Shown piece by piece: positions 7,616 to 15,123 of a stretch of DNA of 64,000 bases. Source of the DNA: Haloplanus litoreus (GTDB lineage: Archaea > Halobacteriota > Halobacteria > Halobacteriales > Haloferacaceae); assembly GCF_042677945.1 (NCBI RefSeq), contig NZ_JBHUDN010000011.1; one strand, 5' to 3'. Every line of letters begins with the position of its first letter. Within the stretch, counting starts at the first letter, position 1. The translations under genes and the position numbers were made by a program. A model generated the notes under the pieces. The model did no database searches. It was not told the origin of the DNA and was given only the letters and a program-made list of their open reading frames with translations.

Positions 7616-7915
7616 TCAGTCCTGGCCGGCATCGGGCGTCAGCTCGCTCGCGTCGAGCTCCTCGTTGAGGAAAGCCTCGCCCCGGTCGGTGAGGCGGTAG
7701 AGTCCGGTGCCGATACGCTCGACGAGGCCGTACTTCGCGAGTTCCGACAAACGGTTACTCGCGTGGTTGGCGGCAGTGACGCCGAACGTCTCGTCGAGAG
7801 CTTGGGGCGTAAGATTCCCCTCGTCGCGCATCGTCTCCATGATGCGCTCGTCGACGGGGCGCATCCAGTCGGCTCGCTGTCTGACCACATCGTCTGTAGG
7901 CGCTGTGTAACTCAT
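7616..7915 (-). CDS. PhiH1-repressor-like winged-helix regulator
   Basis: A 99-residue protein with the layout of haloarchaeal phage-type repressors: RADWMRPVDERIMETM, a helix-turn-helix (LDETFGVTAANHASNRLSEL), a wing (YGLVERIGTGLYRLTDRG) and an acidic tail. The ATG at 7915 was chosen because the family starts near the R-x-DWM motif. It is divergent from the operon at 8117, with a perfect 11-bp inverted repeat between them, and is the likely controller of that operon and of itself. Confidence 0.85.
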   Translation of the reverse strand: MSYTAPTDDVVRQRADWMRPVDERIMETMRDEGNLTPQALDETFGVTAANHASNRLSELAKYGLVERIGTGLYRLTDRGEAFLNEELDASELTPDAGQD

Positions 7916-7943
7916 AGTGGTACCGATGGTAGACGATACGAAG

Positions 7944-7961
7944 TGCGACCATTTGTATTTA
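7944..7961 (-). promoter_or_regulatory. Promoter segment of the repressor gene, duplicated at 2848-2865
   Basis: Read leftward it contains the A/T box TAAATACAAA, suitable as TATA element for the gene starting at 7915. It matches 2848-2865 at 16 of 18 bases, in the same position relative to a divergent regulator gene. Confidence 0.6.
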
Positions 7962-7977
7962 GGCCCATACCCATTCC

Positions 7978-8002
7978 ACTTGCTGTGTGACACACAGCAA
8001 GT
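7978..8002. promoter_or_regulatory. Operator-like perfect inverted repeat
   Basis: An 11-bp arm (ACTTGCTGTGT) is followed by GAC and its exact reverse complement. It overlaps by one base the TATA-like box TTATTTTA (8002-8009) of the rightward operon, so a bound dimer would block transcription-factor binding. Its presumed ligand is the repressor encoded at 7616-7915. Confidence 0.75.
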
Positions 8003-8031
8003 TATTTTACCTGTCCGACTCAACGGAGTAA

Positions 8032-8116
8032 GTGACCCGGGCCTTCCGGCTCTACGAAGGCCGGCGTGCTGGAGACACGCCGGGCTCGGGTCAACCTCCC
8101 TACGAGGTTTCCGAGC
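8032..8116 (+). ncRNA. Structured 5' leader of the 8117 operon
   Basis: The predicted fold is a three-way junction. Closing stem TGACCCG/CGGGTCA (8033-8039 with 8087-8093) encloses GGCCTTC/GAAGGCC (8040-8062) and CCGGCGTG/CACGCCGG with loop CTGGAGA (8061-8083, sharing two bases). A fourth hairpin, AACCTC/GAGGTT (8093-8109), pairs the GAGG Shine-Dalgarno bases with CCTC. The TATA box at 8002-8009 would start the RNA at about the closing stem. It is similar in layout, and in the GTG-yTGGAG-CAC hairpin, to the leader at 2912-3002. Confidence 0.65.
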
Positions 8117-8782
8117 ATGCCCAACGAGAACAGCGGGGCACAAAACGCTAGCCCCACGAACCGAGACGAATCGCCCGCGAACACACCCAGTACTGACGCA
8201 GATGCTTCTCACGACGTCGTCTCACCACACGCCGATGCCGCCGCAGAACGAAAGGGTTGTGCAGGCCAGAAGGCCCGCACTGAGGCATCGAACGGCGACG
8301 CGGAAAACGATATCGACGGTGCCTTTGCCGCAGCGGGGGCGGATCGGCGGCCGAGCAGCGACGACCTCCGCACCGACGGCGGTCTCCTCACCGGCGGCGA
8401 CGACGACGTCCACCCGACTGACCTCACCCAGTTCCAGACCGACATCCTCGCAATCCTCGCCGGTGGGGGAACGGACGCCGAGACCCAGACCGGCCTCGAA
8501 GCCGACTACGGGCTCGCCATCAAGCGCGCCCTCGAGGGCTACTACGGCCAGGAGGTGTACCACGGGCGTCTGTACCCGAACCTCGACGACCTCTTCGAGA
8601 AGGGCCTCGTCGAGCGCGGAAGTGTTGACAAGCGGACCAACAGCTACGCGCTCACCGATGCTGGGCGCGATCTGCTGCGGGGACGCATCGAGTGGCTCGC
8701 CGACCAGGCCGGCCTAGACGTGATGGAGGTCGATCACCGGCTCGCGAACACCGAACCCGTCACCAAGGAGGGCGACGACTGA
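8117..8782 (+). CDS. PadR-like winged-helix protein with disordered N-terminus
   Basis: A 221-residue protein. The first about 100 residues are low-complexity, rich in Ala, Asp, Ser and Thr. Residues about 105-190 match PadR-type wHTH proteins (LTQFQTDILAILAGG, LFEKGLVERGSVDKRTNSYALTDAG), with the family's substrate-loop-like GYYGQEVYHGRLYPNLDDL. It is the first gene of the second operon and may be a transcriptional regulator of the element. The ATG at 8117 follows the structured leader. Confidence 0.75.
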   Translation: MPNENSGAQNASPTNRDESPANTPSTDADASHDVVSPHADAAAERKGCAGQKARTEASNGDAENDIDGAFAAAGADRRPSSDDLRTDGGLLTGGDDDVHPTDLTQFQTDILAILAGGGTDAETQTGLEADYGLAIKRALEGYYGQEVYHGRLYPNLDDLFEKGLVERGSVDKRTNSYALTDAGRDLLRGRIEWLADQAGLDVMEVDHRLANTEPVTKEGDD

Positions 8783-9285
8783 TGGCGGGCTGTCGCAAGT
8801 GCGGCCGTCGGTGCAAGGGCCGTCTCTGTCGGGACTGTGAGCGCGACGAGCGGTACGCGGACGAAGCGCGGTACCGCGCTGACCAAGACGACGATGACGA
8901 CGAGGGAGAGGACCCGGTCCCGCTGCCGGACGGCGGCGTCGCCGTCGACGGTGACCAGCCGGGGACGTTCGAGTGCCCGGACTGTGGCTGTCAGGTCACG
9001 CGCGGCCCGAGTGGCCGGGAGTACGGCCACCGACGCGGAACCACCCACGCCGACTACGAACGGTGCCCGCGGCGCTCGGCAGCGGTCGATCCCAAGCGGT
9101 CACAGCCCGACAGCGACCTCGTCACTGACGGCGGCCGCGTCCACCCGGCCGACGCGGCACTGACTCACCGCGGAATGGGTGACCAACGGTCGGCGACCTG
9201 TCCGAACGGGAGCGTCGAGTGCGCCAACCCCGGGACCGCACCCTGCGCGGAGTGCTTTCTGAATGGCGGTGGTGAGGATGCGTAG
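8782..9285 (+). CDS. Zinc-ribbon protein with multiple Cys pairs
   Basis: A 167-residue protein. It starts with C-x2-C-x3-C-x4-C-x2-C spacing (CRKCGRRCKGRLCRDC), has an acidic linker, then a second C-x2-C-x-C (CPDCGCQV) with a later His and Cys, and a C-terminal Cys cluster (CPNGSVECANPGTAPCAEC). Three metal-binding knuckles suggest a nucleic-acid or protein adaptor. The ATG overlaps the preceding TGA by one base. Confidence 0.65.
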   Translation: MAGCRKCGRRCKGRLCRDCERDERYADEARYRADQDDDDDEGEDPVPLPDGGVAVDGDQPGTFECPDCGCQVTRGPSGREYGHRRGTTHADYERCPRRSAAVDPKRSQPDSDLVTDGGRVHPADAALTHRGMGDQRSATCPNGSVECANPGTAPCAECFLNGGGEDA

Positions 9286-9544
9286 ACACCTGGTTCGCGG
9301 CGTCGCGACGGCGGCCGCGTTCGCGACAGTGACCGCGCTGGCACCGTATGTCCTCGTCCGCGAGTTCACCCGCGGGGCGTCGGAGGCCGACCAGCAGACG
9401 GGCCTGCAGTGGATCGAGTCGGGGCATCGGACCATCCTCGTCGACCTCGACGCCACCGACGAGGACGATGCCGGACGTGAACGGTATCCAGCCCACGTCA
9501 GCGCCGACCAGGAGGCCGTCGTCGATGTCCAGGAGGTGCGGTAG
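9263..9544 (+). CDS. Small membrane-anchored protein
   Basis: A 93-residue protein (an alternative ATG at 9278 would remove five residues). A basic start (MRRHLVRG) precedes one hydrophobic helix (GVATAAAFATVTALAPYVLV), then an acidic soluble tail of about 60 residues. By the positive-inside pattern the tail would be outside the cell. It overlaps the previous gene by 23 bases. Function unknown. Confidence 0.6.
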   Translation: MAVVRMRRHLVRGVATAAAFATVTALAPYVLVREFTRGASEADQQTGLQWIESGHRTILVDLDATDEDDAGRERYPAHVSADQEAVVDVQEVR

Positions 9545-9733
9545 ATGGCCGACACCGAGCCGACCGAGACCGAGCGCTTCGACGCCGCCCTCGAGGAGGG
9601 CATCACGTTGGTCGAACAGGGCGATACGCCACTCGTCGCCGCCGACTGGGCCGCCGAGCGCTACGAGCTGAGCCATCGGCAGACCGAACTCGAGGAGCGG
9701 ATCCAAGAGGAGGTCGAGGATGGCGACGACTGA
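9545..9733 (+). CDS. Unknown small acidic protein
   Basis: A 62-residue, largely helical, very acidic protein (ETERFDAALEEGITLVEQG). It begins directly after the previous stop and overlaps the next gene by 14 bases. No family recognised; the operon position is the main support. Confidence 0.6.
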   Translation: MADTEPTETERFDAALEEGITLVEQGDTPLVAADWAAERYELSHRQTELEERIQEEVEDGDD

Positions 9734-10001
9734 CGCTCCGACACCGCTGCGGGAGTACACCGCCGGCGATACCCTCGAATTCGAACTCGCCGATCGCGAG
9801 GGCATCCTGCTCGGGACCGTCGAACGGGTGACCTGCGTCGGTGGGGAGTGTCGGGTCCTGCTCGAGCAAGGCGTTCCAGACTGGCGCTGGCGCCTCGTCG
9901 ACCGGCCAGGGCACCCGACGACCGCTGCGGTTCGGATGATCGACGGCGTCGCGGGGTGGGAGGATCGTGGCGCTGTTGCGTCCGTGGAGGTGGTGGCGTG
10001 A
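9720..10001 (+). CDS. Unknown small beta-rich protein
   Basis: A 93-residue protein with alternating strands (DTLEFELADREGILLGTVERV) and one C-x5-C (CVGGEC). It overlaps its neighbours by 14 and 4 bases. It resembles small beta-barrel proteins of haloarchaeal plasmids but no function can be given. Confidence 0.6.
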   Translation: MATTDAPTPLREYTAGDTLEFELADREGILLGTVERVTCVGGECRVLLEQGVPDWRWRLVDRPGHPTTAAVRMIDGVAGWEDRGAVASVEVVA

Positions 10002-10609
10002 GTGACACCGTCCAGGCCTGTCCGGAGTGCGATTCGGCGGTCGTCTACGAACGCGCTGACGCCGATCCAGCTTGGATCTGCTACGAGTGCGACGCCGAGT
10101 TCGACGAGCCGGTTGAACGACCCTCCCGGGCGCCTGGGGTGACCGACTCGGCGGACGCCGAGGAACCACAGGGCACCGACTCGCCAACCCCGACGGTTGG
10201 GAAGCTGGACACGCCTGACGCGGTGTTCGAGGGTGTCGAGCCGGGGGCGAAACTGGCGATGGCCGACTACCAACAGCCGTTCACGCTGATGGACGTTCGT
10301 CACCGAATCGTGTGGGACGTTCCATTCGGCGAGGACTGGGTCGACGCCGAGGTGATCGTCACCCAGGGCGCCGGCCTCAGCGGGACGGGATACCGCGCCG
10401 CCGTAACGAGTGCGGGAGAGGTTGATTTGTATCGGCCCCACGGCGATGACTATGTCCGGGAGGCCGAGAAGCACATCACCAGCGCTCACAGCGTCGAGCA
10501 CGTTGGCGAGATCAGCACAGCCGCGAAGCTCCAACTGCTCGGCGACGGGGTCGCCCAGCCCGAGGGAGACGACTCCTGGCAGCAGTATTACCGGGAGGGA
10601 GAGACGTGA
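9998..10609 (+). CDS. Zinc-ribbon protein, unknown function
   Basis: A 203-residue protein with a GTG start at 9998 overlapping the upstream TGA. The N-terminus is a zinc ribbon: C-x2-C at CPECDSA and again at CYECDAEF about 20 residues later. An acidic linker leads to a C-terminal domain of about 110 residues with strands (PFTLMDVRHRIVWDVPFG, VDAEVIVTQGAGL). The C-terminal domain was not recognised. It overlaps the next tiny gene at GTGA. Confidence 0.65.
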   Translation: MSDTVQACPECDSAVVYERADADPAWICYECDAEFDEPVERPSRAPGVTDSADAEEPQGTDSPTPTVGKLDTPDAVFEGVEPGAKLAMADYQQPFTLMDVRHRIVWDVPFGEDWVDAEVIVTQGAGLSGTGYRAAVTSAGEVDLYRPHGDDYVREAEKHITSAHSVEHVGEISTAAKLQLLGDGVAQPEGDDSWQQYYREGET

Positions 10610-10692
10610 CCCGCGACTATTACCTGCTCGCGCTGTGGGCAGTGGTGCTCGCGGCCGGGAGTGGACTACTGATTCTGGACGTGATAGCATGA
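10606..10692 (+). CDS. 28-residue single-helix membrane peptide
   Basis: A GTG-started frame of 28 codons with almost entirely hydrophobic residues (YYLLALWAVVLAAGSGLL) that would form one membrane helix. Both ends overlap neighbours by four bases (GTGA at 10606, ATGA at 10689), the same coupling seen through this operon; this is the main evidence that it is translated. Confidence 0.5.
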   Translation: MTRDYYLLALWAVVLAAGSGLLILDVIA

Positions 10693-10847
10693 GTATCGAG
10701 ACTGACAATCCTGACGACCCGACGATCTTCGAAGAGCTGTACGAACGCCACGGCGACGCCTACGAAGAGTTGGCGGTATCGGACAACCCCGCCGCGCCGT
10801 TAGCTCAGATGGTCGTCGACGAGGCGACCGGGGAGGACGATGCCTGA
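10689..10847 (+). CDS. 52-residue acidic protein, last gene of operon
   Basis: A small acidic, probably helical protein (DPTIFEELYERHGDAYEEL). Its ATG overlaps the previous TGA. It is the last gene of the second rightward operon; the convergent integrase gene ends one base after it. Function unknown. Confidence 0.55.
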   Translation: MSIETDNPDDPTIFEELYERHGDAYEELAVSDNPAAPLAQMVVDEATGEDDA

Positions 10848-10848
10848 G

Positions 10849-12087
10849 TCAGTCGCCGTCCGCGGCGTCGCGGAATCGCTGGACGGCTTTCGCCCGGAGC
10901 GTGGGGTGTTCCATCATCGTCTCGAAGAGCGTGTCGATGGCGACCTGTTTGGTCTCGTCATCCGAGGAGACACGGCCCTGGTAGGCGGCGTTCTGGGCCT
11001 TCGAGATCGCGTCCGCGGCGATCGGATCGAGTGCCTGCCCGCACCACATACAGAGGCCCGAATCGGGCGGGCTCTCCTTCCCGCAGCGGTCGCACTCGAT
11101 CGGGGCGTGATCCTCGGCCGTCTCGCGTTCGACCTCCTCGCCGTGGAGGGCGCGATACTGGGTAGTCGCGTCCTCGCCACCGAAGGTCGCGACATAGCGG
11201 GCGACGGCATCACTCCCGCGCTGGCGACCCTGGCGGTCCTCGATCAACGCCGCGTTCGCGCCCATCCGGGCGAGCCAGGTGGCGTTGGACTTCCGGAGGA
11301 TCGTCGGCGTGACTCGCTTTTCGATGTCCGCCCGGCGGGCAGGTTCCTTGAACATCTTGAGGAACATCGGGTAGGAGAGATGCTCGGTGGCGCCGAGCTT
11401 GCACCACATCGGGGCGTCACCGCTGTCCTCGGGATGTTCGTCGAGCCACCGCGAAACGTAGGGCGTCGAGGGGACCAGTGCGACCTCGCGCTCGCCAGTC
11501 TTGCCGTCGACGACGACCTTCAGCGCCTCCGGACCGTCGATGATCTGGCCGCGAGTGAGGCTGTAGAGTTCGGACTCGCCCCGGAGGCCGGCGTCCATCT
11601 GGAGGGCGATCGCCGCCTTGTCGCGAGCGTTGCGCGCCTCGTCGATCATCGGCTTGATGTCCTCTTCCCAGCGGAGGAGGTCGGTCGATTTGGGCGAGGG
11701 GTCGTAGTTGCGGGGGGTCTTCGCCGAGACGATCTGGAGACTCTCGGGGACCTCGTTGCCCTCAGTGACGCGCTTTCCGAAGACCCGGACGGCGACGCGG
11801 TAGTCGCGGTTGGTCTCGGGGTTGTCGTAGGTCTGGTGGATCCAGCGGACGGTGTCCTTGACGGCGTCGGTGTCCTCAAGGAGTGGCTCCAGGGGACCGG
11901 CGTTTTCGCTGACGATGGTCAGGTGTCGGAGGAGCTTCTCGTGGCGGTTGTCGCCGTACTCCTCCCGGAGGAAGTACATCTCATCGGAGAACTCGATGAG
12001 GAGTTCGCGGTCGCGGTCACACCCGCCACGCTCGCCGGTGTCGAGCCGACCCCGCAGGGCGTCCACACGGTCGCCGGGATTCTGCAT
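10849..12087 (-). CDS. Tyrosine site-specific integrase
   Basis: A 412-residue phage-type integrase. The catalytic domain shows Arg169 in DAGLRGESELY, a box-II segment with Arg265 (TILRKSNATWLARMG) and the nucleophile Tyr298 (SDAVARYVATFG). The usual His of the HxxR box is not evident. A C-terminal zinc ribbon (Cys332, 335, 346, 349: CDRCGKES, CMWCGQAL) is a common addition in haloarchaeal integrases. It would catalyse integration or excision of the surrounding element. It lies at the right edge of the accessory genes, as expected for an element integrated here. No tRNA or clear att repeat was seen beside it. Confidence 0.92.
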   Translation of the reverse strand: MQNPGDRVDALRGRLDTGERGGCDRDRELLIEFSDEMYFLREEYGDNRHEKLLRHLTIVSENAGPLEPLLEDTDAVKDTVRWIHQTYDNPETNRDYRVAVRVFGKRVTEGNEVPESLQIVSAKTPRNYDPSPKSTDLLRWEEDIKPMIDEARNARDKAAIALQMDAGLRGESELYSLTRGQIIDGPEALKVVVDGKTGEREVALVPSTPYVSRWLDEHPEDSGDAPMWCKLGATEHLSYPMFLKMFKEPARRADIEKRVTPTILRKSNATWLARMGANAALIEDRQGRQRGSDAVARYVATFGGEDATTQYRALHGEEVERETAEDHAPIECDRCGKESPPDSGLCMWCGQALDPIAADAISKAQNAAYQGRVSSDDETKQVAIDTLFETMMEHPTLRAKAVQRFRDAADGD

Positions 12088-12171
12088 GGTTCATCTGCCT
12101 ATACGTGGGATGTTAAACATCTGGTTGAACTCCCTGTCCCGGCGTATACTCTTCCGATCACTCCCGTGCAG

Positions 12172-12363
12172 TCACGACATCGCGTCCCGCGGCATCACCA
12201 AGTCGCCGCCGCAGGCCGGACACCGCGTGAACGACCCCGTCACGCCCGTCGTCGTCCGGTACTCGGCGTAGTCACAGTCGGTACAGACCGCCTCGGCGAC
12301 GTATCTGCGGACGCCGGCTGGCTCCTCCGGACCGACTTCGGTTCCGCCCTCTTTCAGAGACAT
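12172..12363 (-). CDS. Small zinc-ribbon protein
   Basis: A 63-residue protein with two C-x2-C pairs about 25 residues apart (CTDCDYAEYRT and CPACGGDLV), a single zinc ribbon. The ATG at 12363 has a TATA-like box (TTAAGTAG read leftward, about 12386-12393) suggesting a near-leaderless transcript. It lies between the integrase and core genes, so membership in the element is uncertain. Confidence 0.65.
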   Translation of the reverse strand: MSLKEGGTEVGPEEPAGVRRYVAEAVCTDCDYAEYRTTTGVTGSFTRCPACGGDLVMPRDAMS

Positions 12364-12523
12364 GGTAACACTCCACACTCGATCTACTTAACACACACGC
12401 CGAGATTTTCTTTCCAATAGTGGTGGATCGTCACTCGCACACCGTATTCGCTTCGTATTCGAACACTCTCACACGGACTCGGAATCGGAGAAAGGTTCAT
12501 GTTGTGGGGGTGCGTCCCCTTGC

Positions 12524-12688
12524 ATGACAATGCCTGACACGAAAAGTGGTCGCGAGCGAAACGGCCGGAACAAGCGCGCACAGCTGCGCCAGCGGCTGTA
12601 CGAGGTGGAACTCGAATCGCTCGACGAAGAGGCGGAGTTGCCGGAGTTCGGCGAGGGCGAGGAAGGGACGCCGCTCGACGAACGGTAG
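12524..12688 (+). CDS. Small conserved-type haloarchaeal protein
   Basis: A 54-residue protein: a basic N-terminal half (GRERNGRNKRAQLRQRLYEVE) and a strongly acidic C-terminal half ending in DER. This charge split is typical of small haloarchaeal proteins of unknown function. ATG at 12524 or 12530 could be used. It is close upstream of, and codirectional with, the gene at 12744. Confidence 0.6.
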   Translation: MTMPDTKSGRERNGRNKRAQLRQRLYEVELESLDEEAELPEFGEGEEGTPLDER

Positions 12689-12743
12689 TACAGGGAGCCA
12701 CGGGCCGGCGTCCTTTTACGTACACCGACCCAATCGGTCGTCC

Positions 12744-13139
12744 GTGCCACCTCGTGCGAACTACGCGACGATGTACGTCGGCGCGCAACTCGCGCCGGAG
12801 CGGCGGGAACTCGACCTCGACTGGGCCGAGAACGTCGGCGACGAAACCGCGGCTCACGAGTTCGAGGTGCCGACCGACGACGCCTTCGACGGCTACGTTG
12901 GGATCCAGGCCTTCGACGTGGGCGCGTACGGCCACGAGATCCTGATCAACGGCGACCCAATGAGTGGATTCGACATCCCGCCCAACGACGGCTGGCAGTA
13001 CTGGGTCGATACGTTCGCCGATGCCGTCTCGCTCACCGAGGGCACCAACGCTCTCCGAATCGCCCGCGACGTCGACTCCGACGACGCCTTCGCCGTCGGC
13101 ACCGTCACCGTCCACTGGAAGGAACCCGAGGACGCGTAG
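12744..13139 (+). CDS. Conserved haloarchaeal protein (jelly-roll-like, DUF7383-type)
   Basis: A 131-residue protein with several beta strands (YVGIQAFDVGAYGHEILINGDPMSGFDIP, here in two halves, and FAVGTVTVHW). From memory it resembles the haloarchaeal DUF7383 family, whose members begin with an R-A-N-Y-A motif; the GTG start at 12744 includes that motif whereas ATG at 12771 would remove it. No function is known to me. Confidence 0.65.
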   Translation: MPPRANYATMYVGAQLAPERRELDLDWAENVGDETAAHEFEVPTDDAFDGYVGIQAFDVGAYGHEILINGDPMSGFDIPPNDGWQYWVDTFADAVSLTEGTNALRIARDVDSDDAFAVGTVTVHWKEPEDA

Positions 13140-13318
13140 CGCCCGCGTGCGGCGGTCCGCACCCTGGCGTGTACTTAAACCTTGCTCAGCCCCCGGTCGA
13201 GCGTTCCGTCTCGGTTCGTGATAACAGTTGTCAAGATTCGAGGTGGGGCGCCTCTGTCACCGGATTTCGTGCGGGGTCGTGCTCACATCTCTGTGCCCAA
13301 TCTCCGCTCGCAACACCT

Positions 13319-13330
13319 ACTTTTATATAG
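13319..13330 (+). promoter_or_regulatory. Thermosome promoter TATA box
   Basis: The A/T stretch ACTTTTATATAG ends about 27 bases before the ATG at 13357, so transcription would begin very close to the start codon, as in many haloarchaeal genes. The 180 bases further upstream hold no gene. Confidence 0.7.
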
Positions 13331-13356
13331 AAGGACAAACAATCAGACGATGAACC

Positions 13357-15015
13357 ATGAGTCAGCGAATGCAGCAGGGTCAGCCGATGGTAATTATGGG
13401 CGAGGACGCCCAGCGCGTCAAGGACAAAGACGCACAGGAGTACAACATCTCGGCGGCCCGCGCAGTCGCGGAGTCGGTACGCTCGACGCTCGGTCCGAAG
13501 GGGATGGACAAGATGCTCGTCGACTCGATGGGCAGCGTCACCATCACCAACGACGGCGTGACCATCCTCCAGGAGATGGACATCGACAACCCGACGGCCG
13601 AGATGATTGTCGAAGTCGCCGAGACACAGGAGGACGAAGCCGGCGACGGGACGACGACGGCCGTGGCCATCGCGGGTGAACTCCTGAAAAACGCCGAGGA
13701 ACTCCTCGATCAGGACATCCACCCGACGGCCATCATCAAGGGCTTCAACATGGCCGCCGAGCAGGCCCGCGAGGAAGTCGACGACATCGCGGAGCGCGTC
13801 GACCCCACCGACGAGGACCTCCTCCGCAAGGTCGCCGAAACGTCGATGACGGGCAAGAGCTCGGAACTCGACAAGGACCTGCTCGCACAGCTCGTCGTCG
13901 ACGCCGTGCAGGCCGTCACCGTCGAGGCCGAGGACGGCTCCCACGTCGTCGACCTGGAGTTCGTCGAAGTCGAGACCCAGACCGGAAGCTCCGCGTCGGA
14001 GTCCGAACTCCTCAACGGCGCGGTCATCGACAAGGACCCCGTCAACGACGACATGCCCGTCGAGTTCGACGAGGCCGACGTCCTCTTGCTGAACGATCCC
14101 ATCGAGGTCGAGGAGACCGACGCGGACACGCAGGTCAACATCGACAGTCCCGACCAGCTCCAGCAGTTCCTCGACAGTGAGGAGAAACAGCTCCGCCAGA
14201 AGGTCGATCAGATCGTCGCCACGGGCGCCGACGTGGTGTTCTGTCAGAAGGGCATCGACGACCTCGCGCAGTATCTGCTGGCCAAGGAGGGCATCTTGGC
14301 CGTCCGCCGGACGAAGAAGTCCGACATGGGATTCCTCCAGGAGATCCTCGGCGCCGAAATCGTCTCCGACCTCGACGCCGCGACCGACGCCCACCTCGGC
14401 TCCGGTTCGATCACCCGCGACGCCGAGGCCGGCCTGTTCTACGTCGAGGGCGACAACGCCCACGGCGTGACCATCCTCCTGCGCGGCTCGACCGAACACG
14501 TCGTCGACGAACTGGAGCGCGGCATCCAGGACGCCCTCGACGTCGTCTCGACCACCGCGGCCGACGGGCGCGTCCTCGCCGGCGGCGGCGCCATCGAAGT
14601 TGAACTCGCGAGCCGCCTTCGCGATTACGCCGACAGCGTCAGCGGCCGGGAACAGCTGGCCGTCGAGGCCTTCGCGGACGCGGTCGAGGTCGTCCCGCGC
14701 GTCCTCGCCAGCAACGCCGGGCTCGACAGCATCGACACCCTCGTCGACCTGCGTGCCGCCCACGAGGCGGGCGATACGCGCGCCGGCCTCAACGTCTTCA
14801 CCGGCGACGTGGTCGACACCCTCGATGCGGGCGTCGTCGAACCCGCCCACTCGAAGGAGCAGGCACTCTCCTCGGCCAGCGAGGCCGCCAACCTCGTCCT
14901 GAAAATCGACGACATCATCGCTGCGGGCGATCTCTCGACCTCCGGCGACGAGGACGAGGGTGCCGGCGGCGCCGGCGGCATGGGCGGCATGGGTGGTATG
15001 GGCGGCGCGATGTGA
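13357..15015 (+). CDS. thsA: Thermosome subunit (group II chaperonin)
   Basis: A 552-residue CCT/TCP-1-family protein. N-terminal landmarks are the ATP-site segments STLGPKGMDKMLVDS and the GDGTTTAVAIAGELL signature; the C-terminus ends in the Gly-Gly-Met repeat tail (GGMGGMGGMGGAM) that projects into the folding cavity. It assembles into double rings and folds cytosolic proteins with ATP. Full length for haloarchaeal subunits. The letter of the symbol is uncertain because haloarchaea carry two or three paralogues. Confidence 0.97.
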   Translation: MSQRMQQGQPMVIMGEDAQRVKDKDAQEYNISAARAVAESVRSTLGPKGMDKMLVDSMGSVTITNDGVTILQEMDIDNPTAEMIVEVAETQEDEAGDGTTTAVAIAGELLKNAEELLDQDIHPTAIIKGFNMAAEQAREEVDDIAERVDPTDEDLLRKVAETSMTGKSSELDKDLLAQLVVDAVQAVTVEAEDGSHVVDLEFVEVETQTGSSASESELLNGAVIDKDPVNDDMPVEFDEADVLLLNDPIEVEETDADTQVNIDSPDQLQQFLDSEEKQLRQKVDQIVATGADVVFCQKGIDDLAQYLLAKEGILAVRRTKKSDMGFLQEILGAEIVSDLDAATDAHLGSGSITRDAEAGLFYVEGDNAHGVTILLRGSTEHVVDELERGIQDALDVVSTTAADGRVLAGGGAIEVELASRLRDYADSVSGREQLAVEAFADAVEVVPRVLASNAGLDSIDTLVDLRAAHEAGDTRAGLNVFTGDVVDTLDAGVVEPAHSKEQALSSASEAANLVLKIDDIIAAGDLSTSGDEDEGAGGAGGMGGMGGMGGAM

Positions 15016-15123
15016 CGTAGGCGCACACCGACACTTCCCGAGGCACGCTCCGCCCCCCGACCGACTCGCGTTTTTTCCGTCCCCGACACAAAGTCCTTAC
15101 CCCCGACGCCGGTAGCCGGCGGC

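Noticed and set aside
12088..12171. Inverted repeat GTTAAACATCTGGTTGAAC as attachment-site core
   Set aside because: Imperfect and overlapping the probable integrase promoter; no second copy was found in the window.
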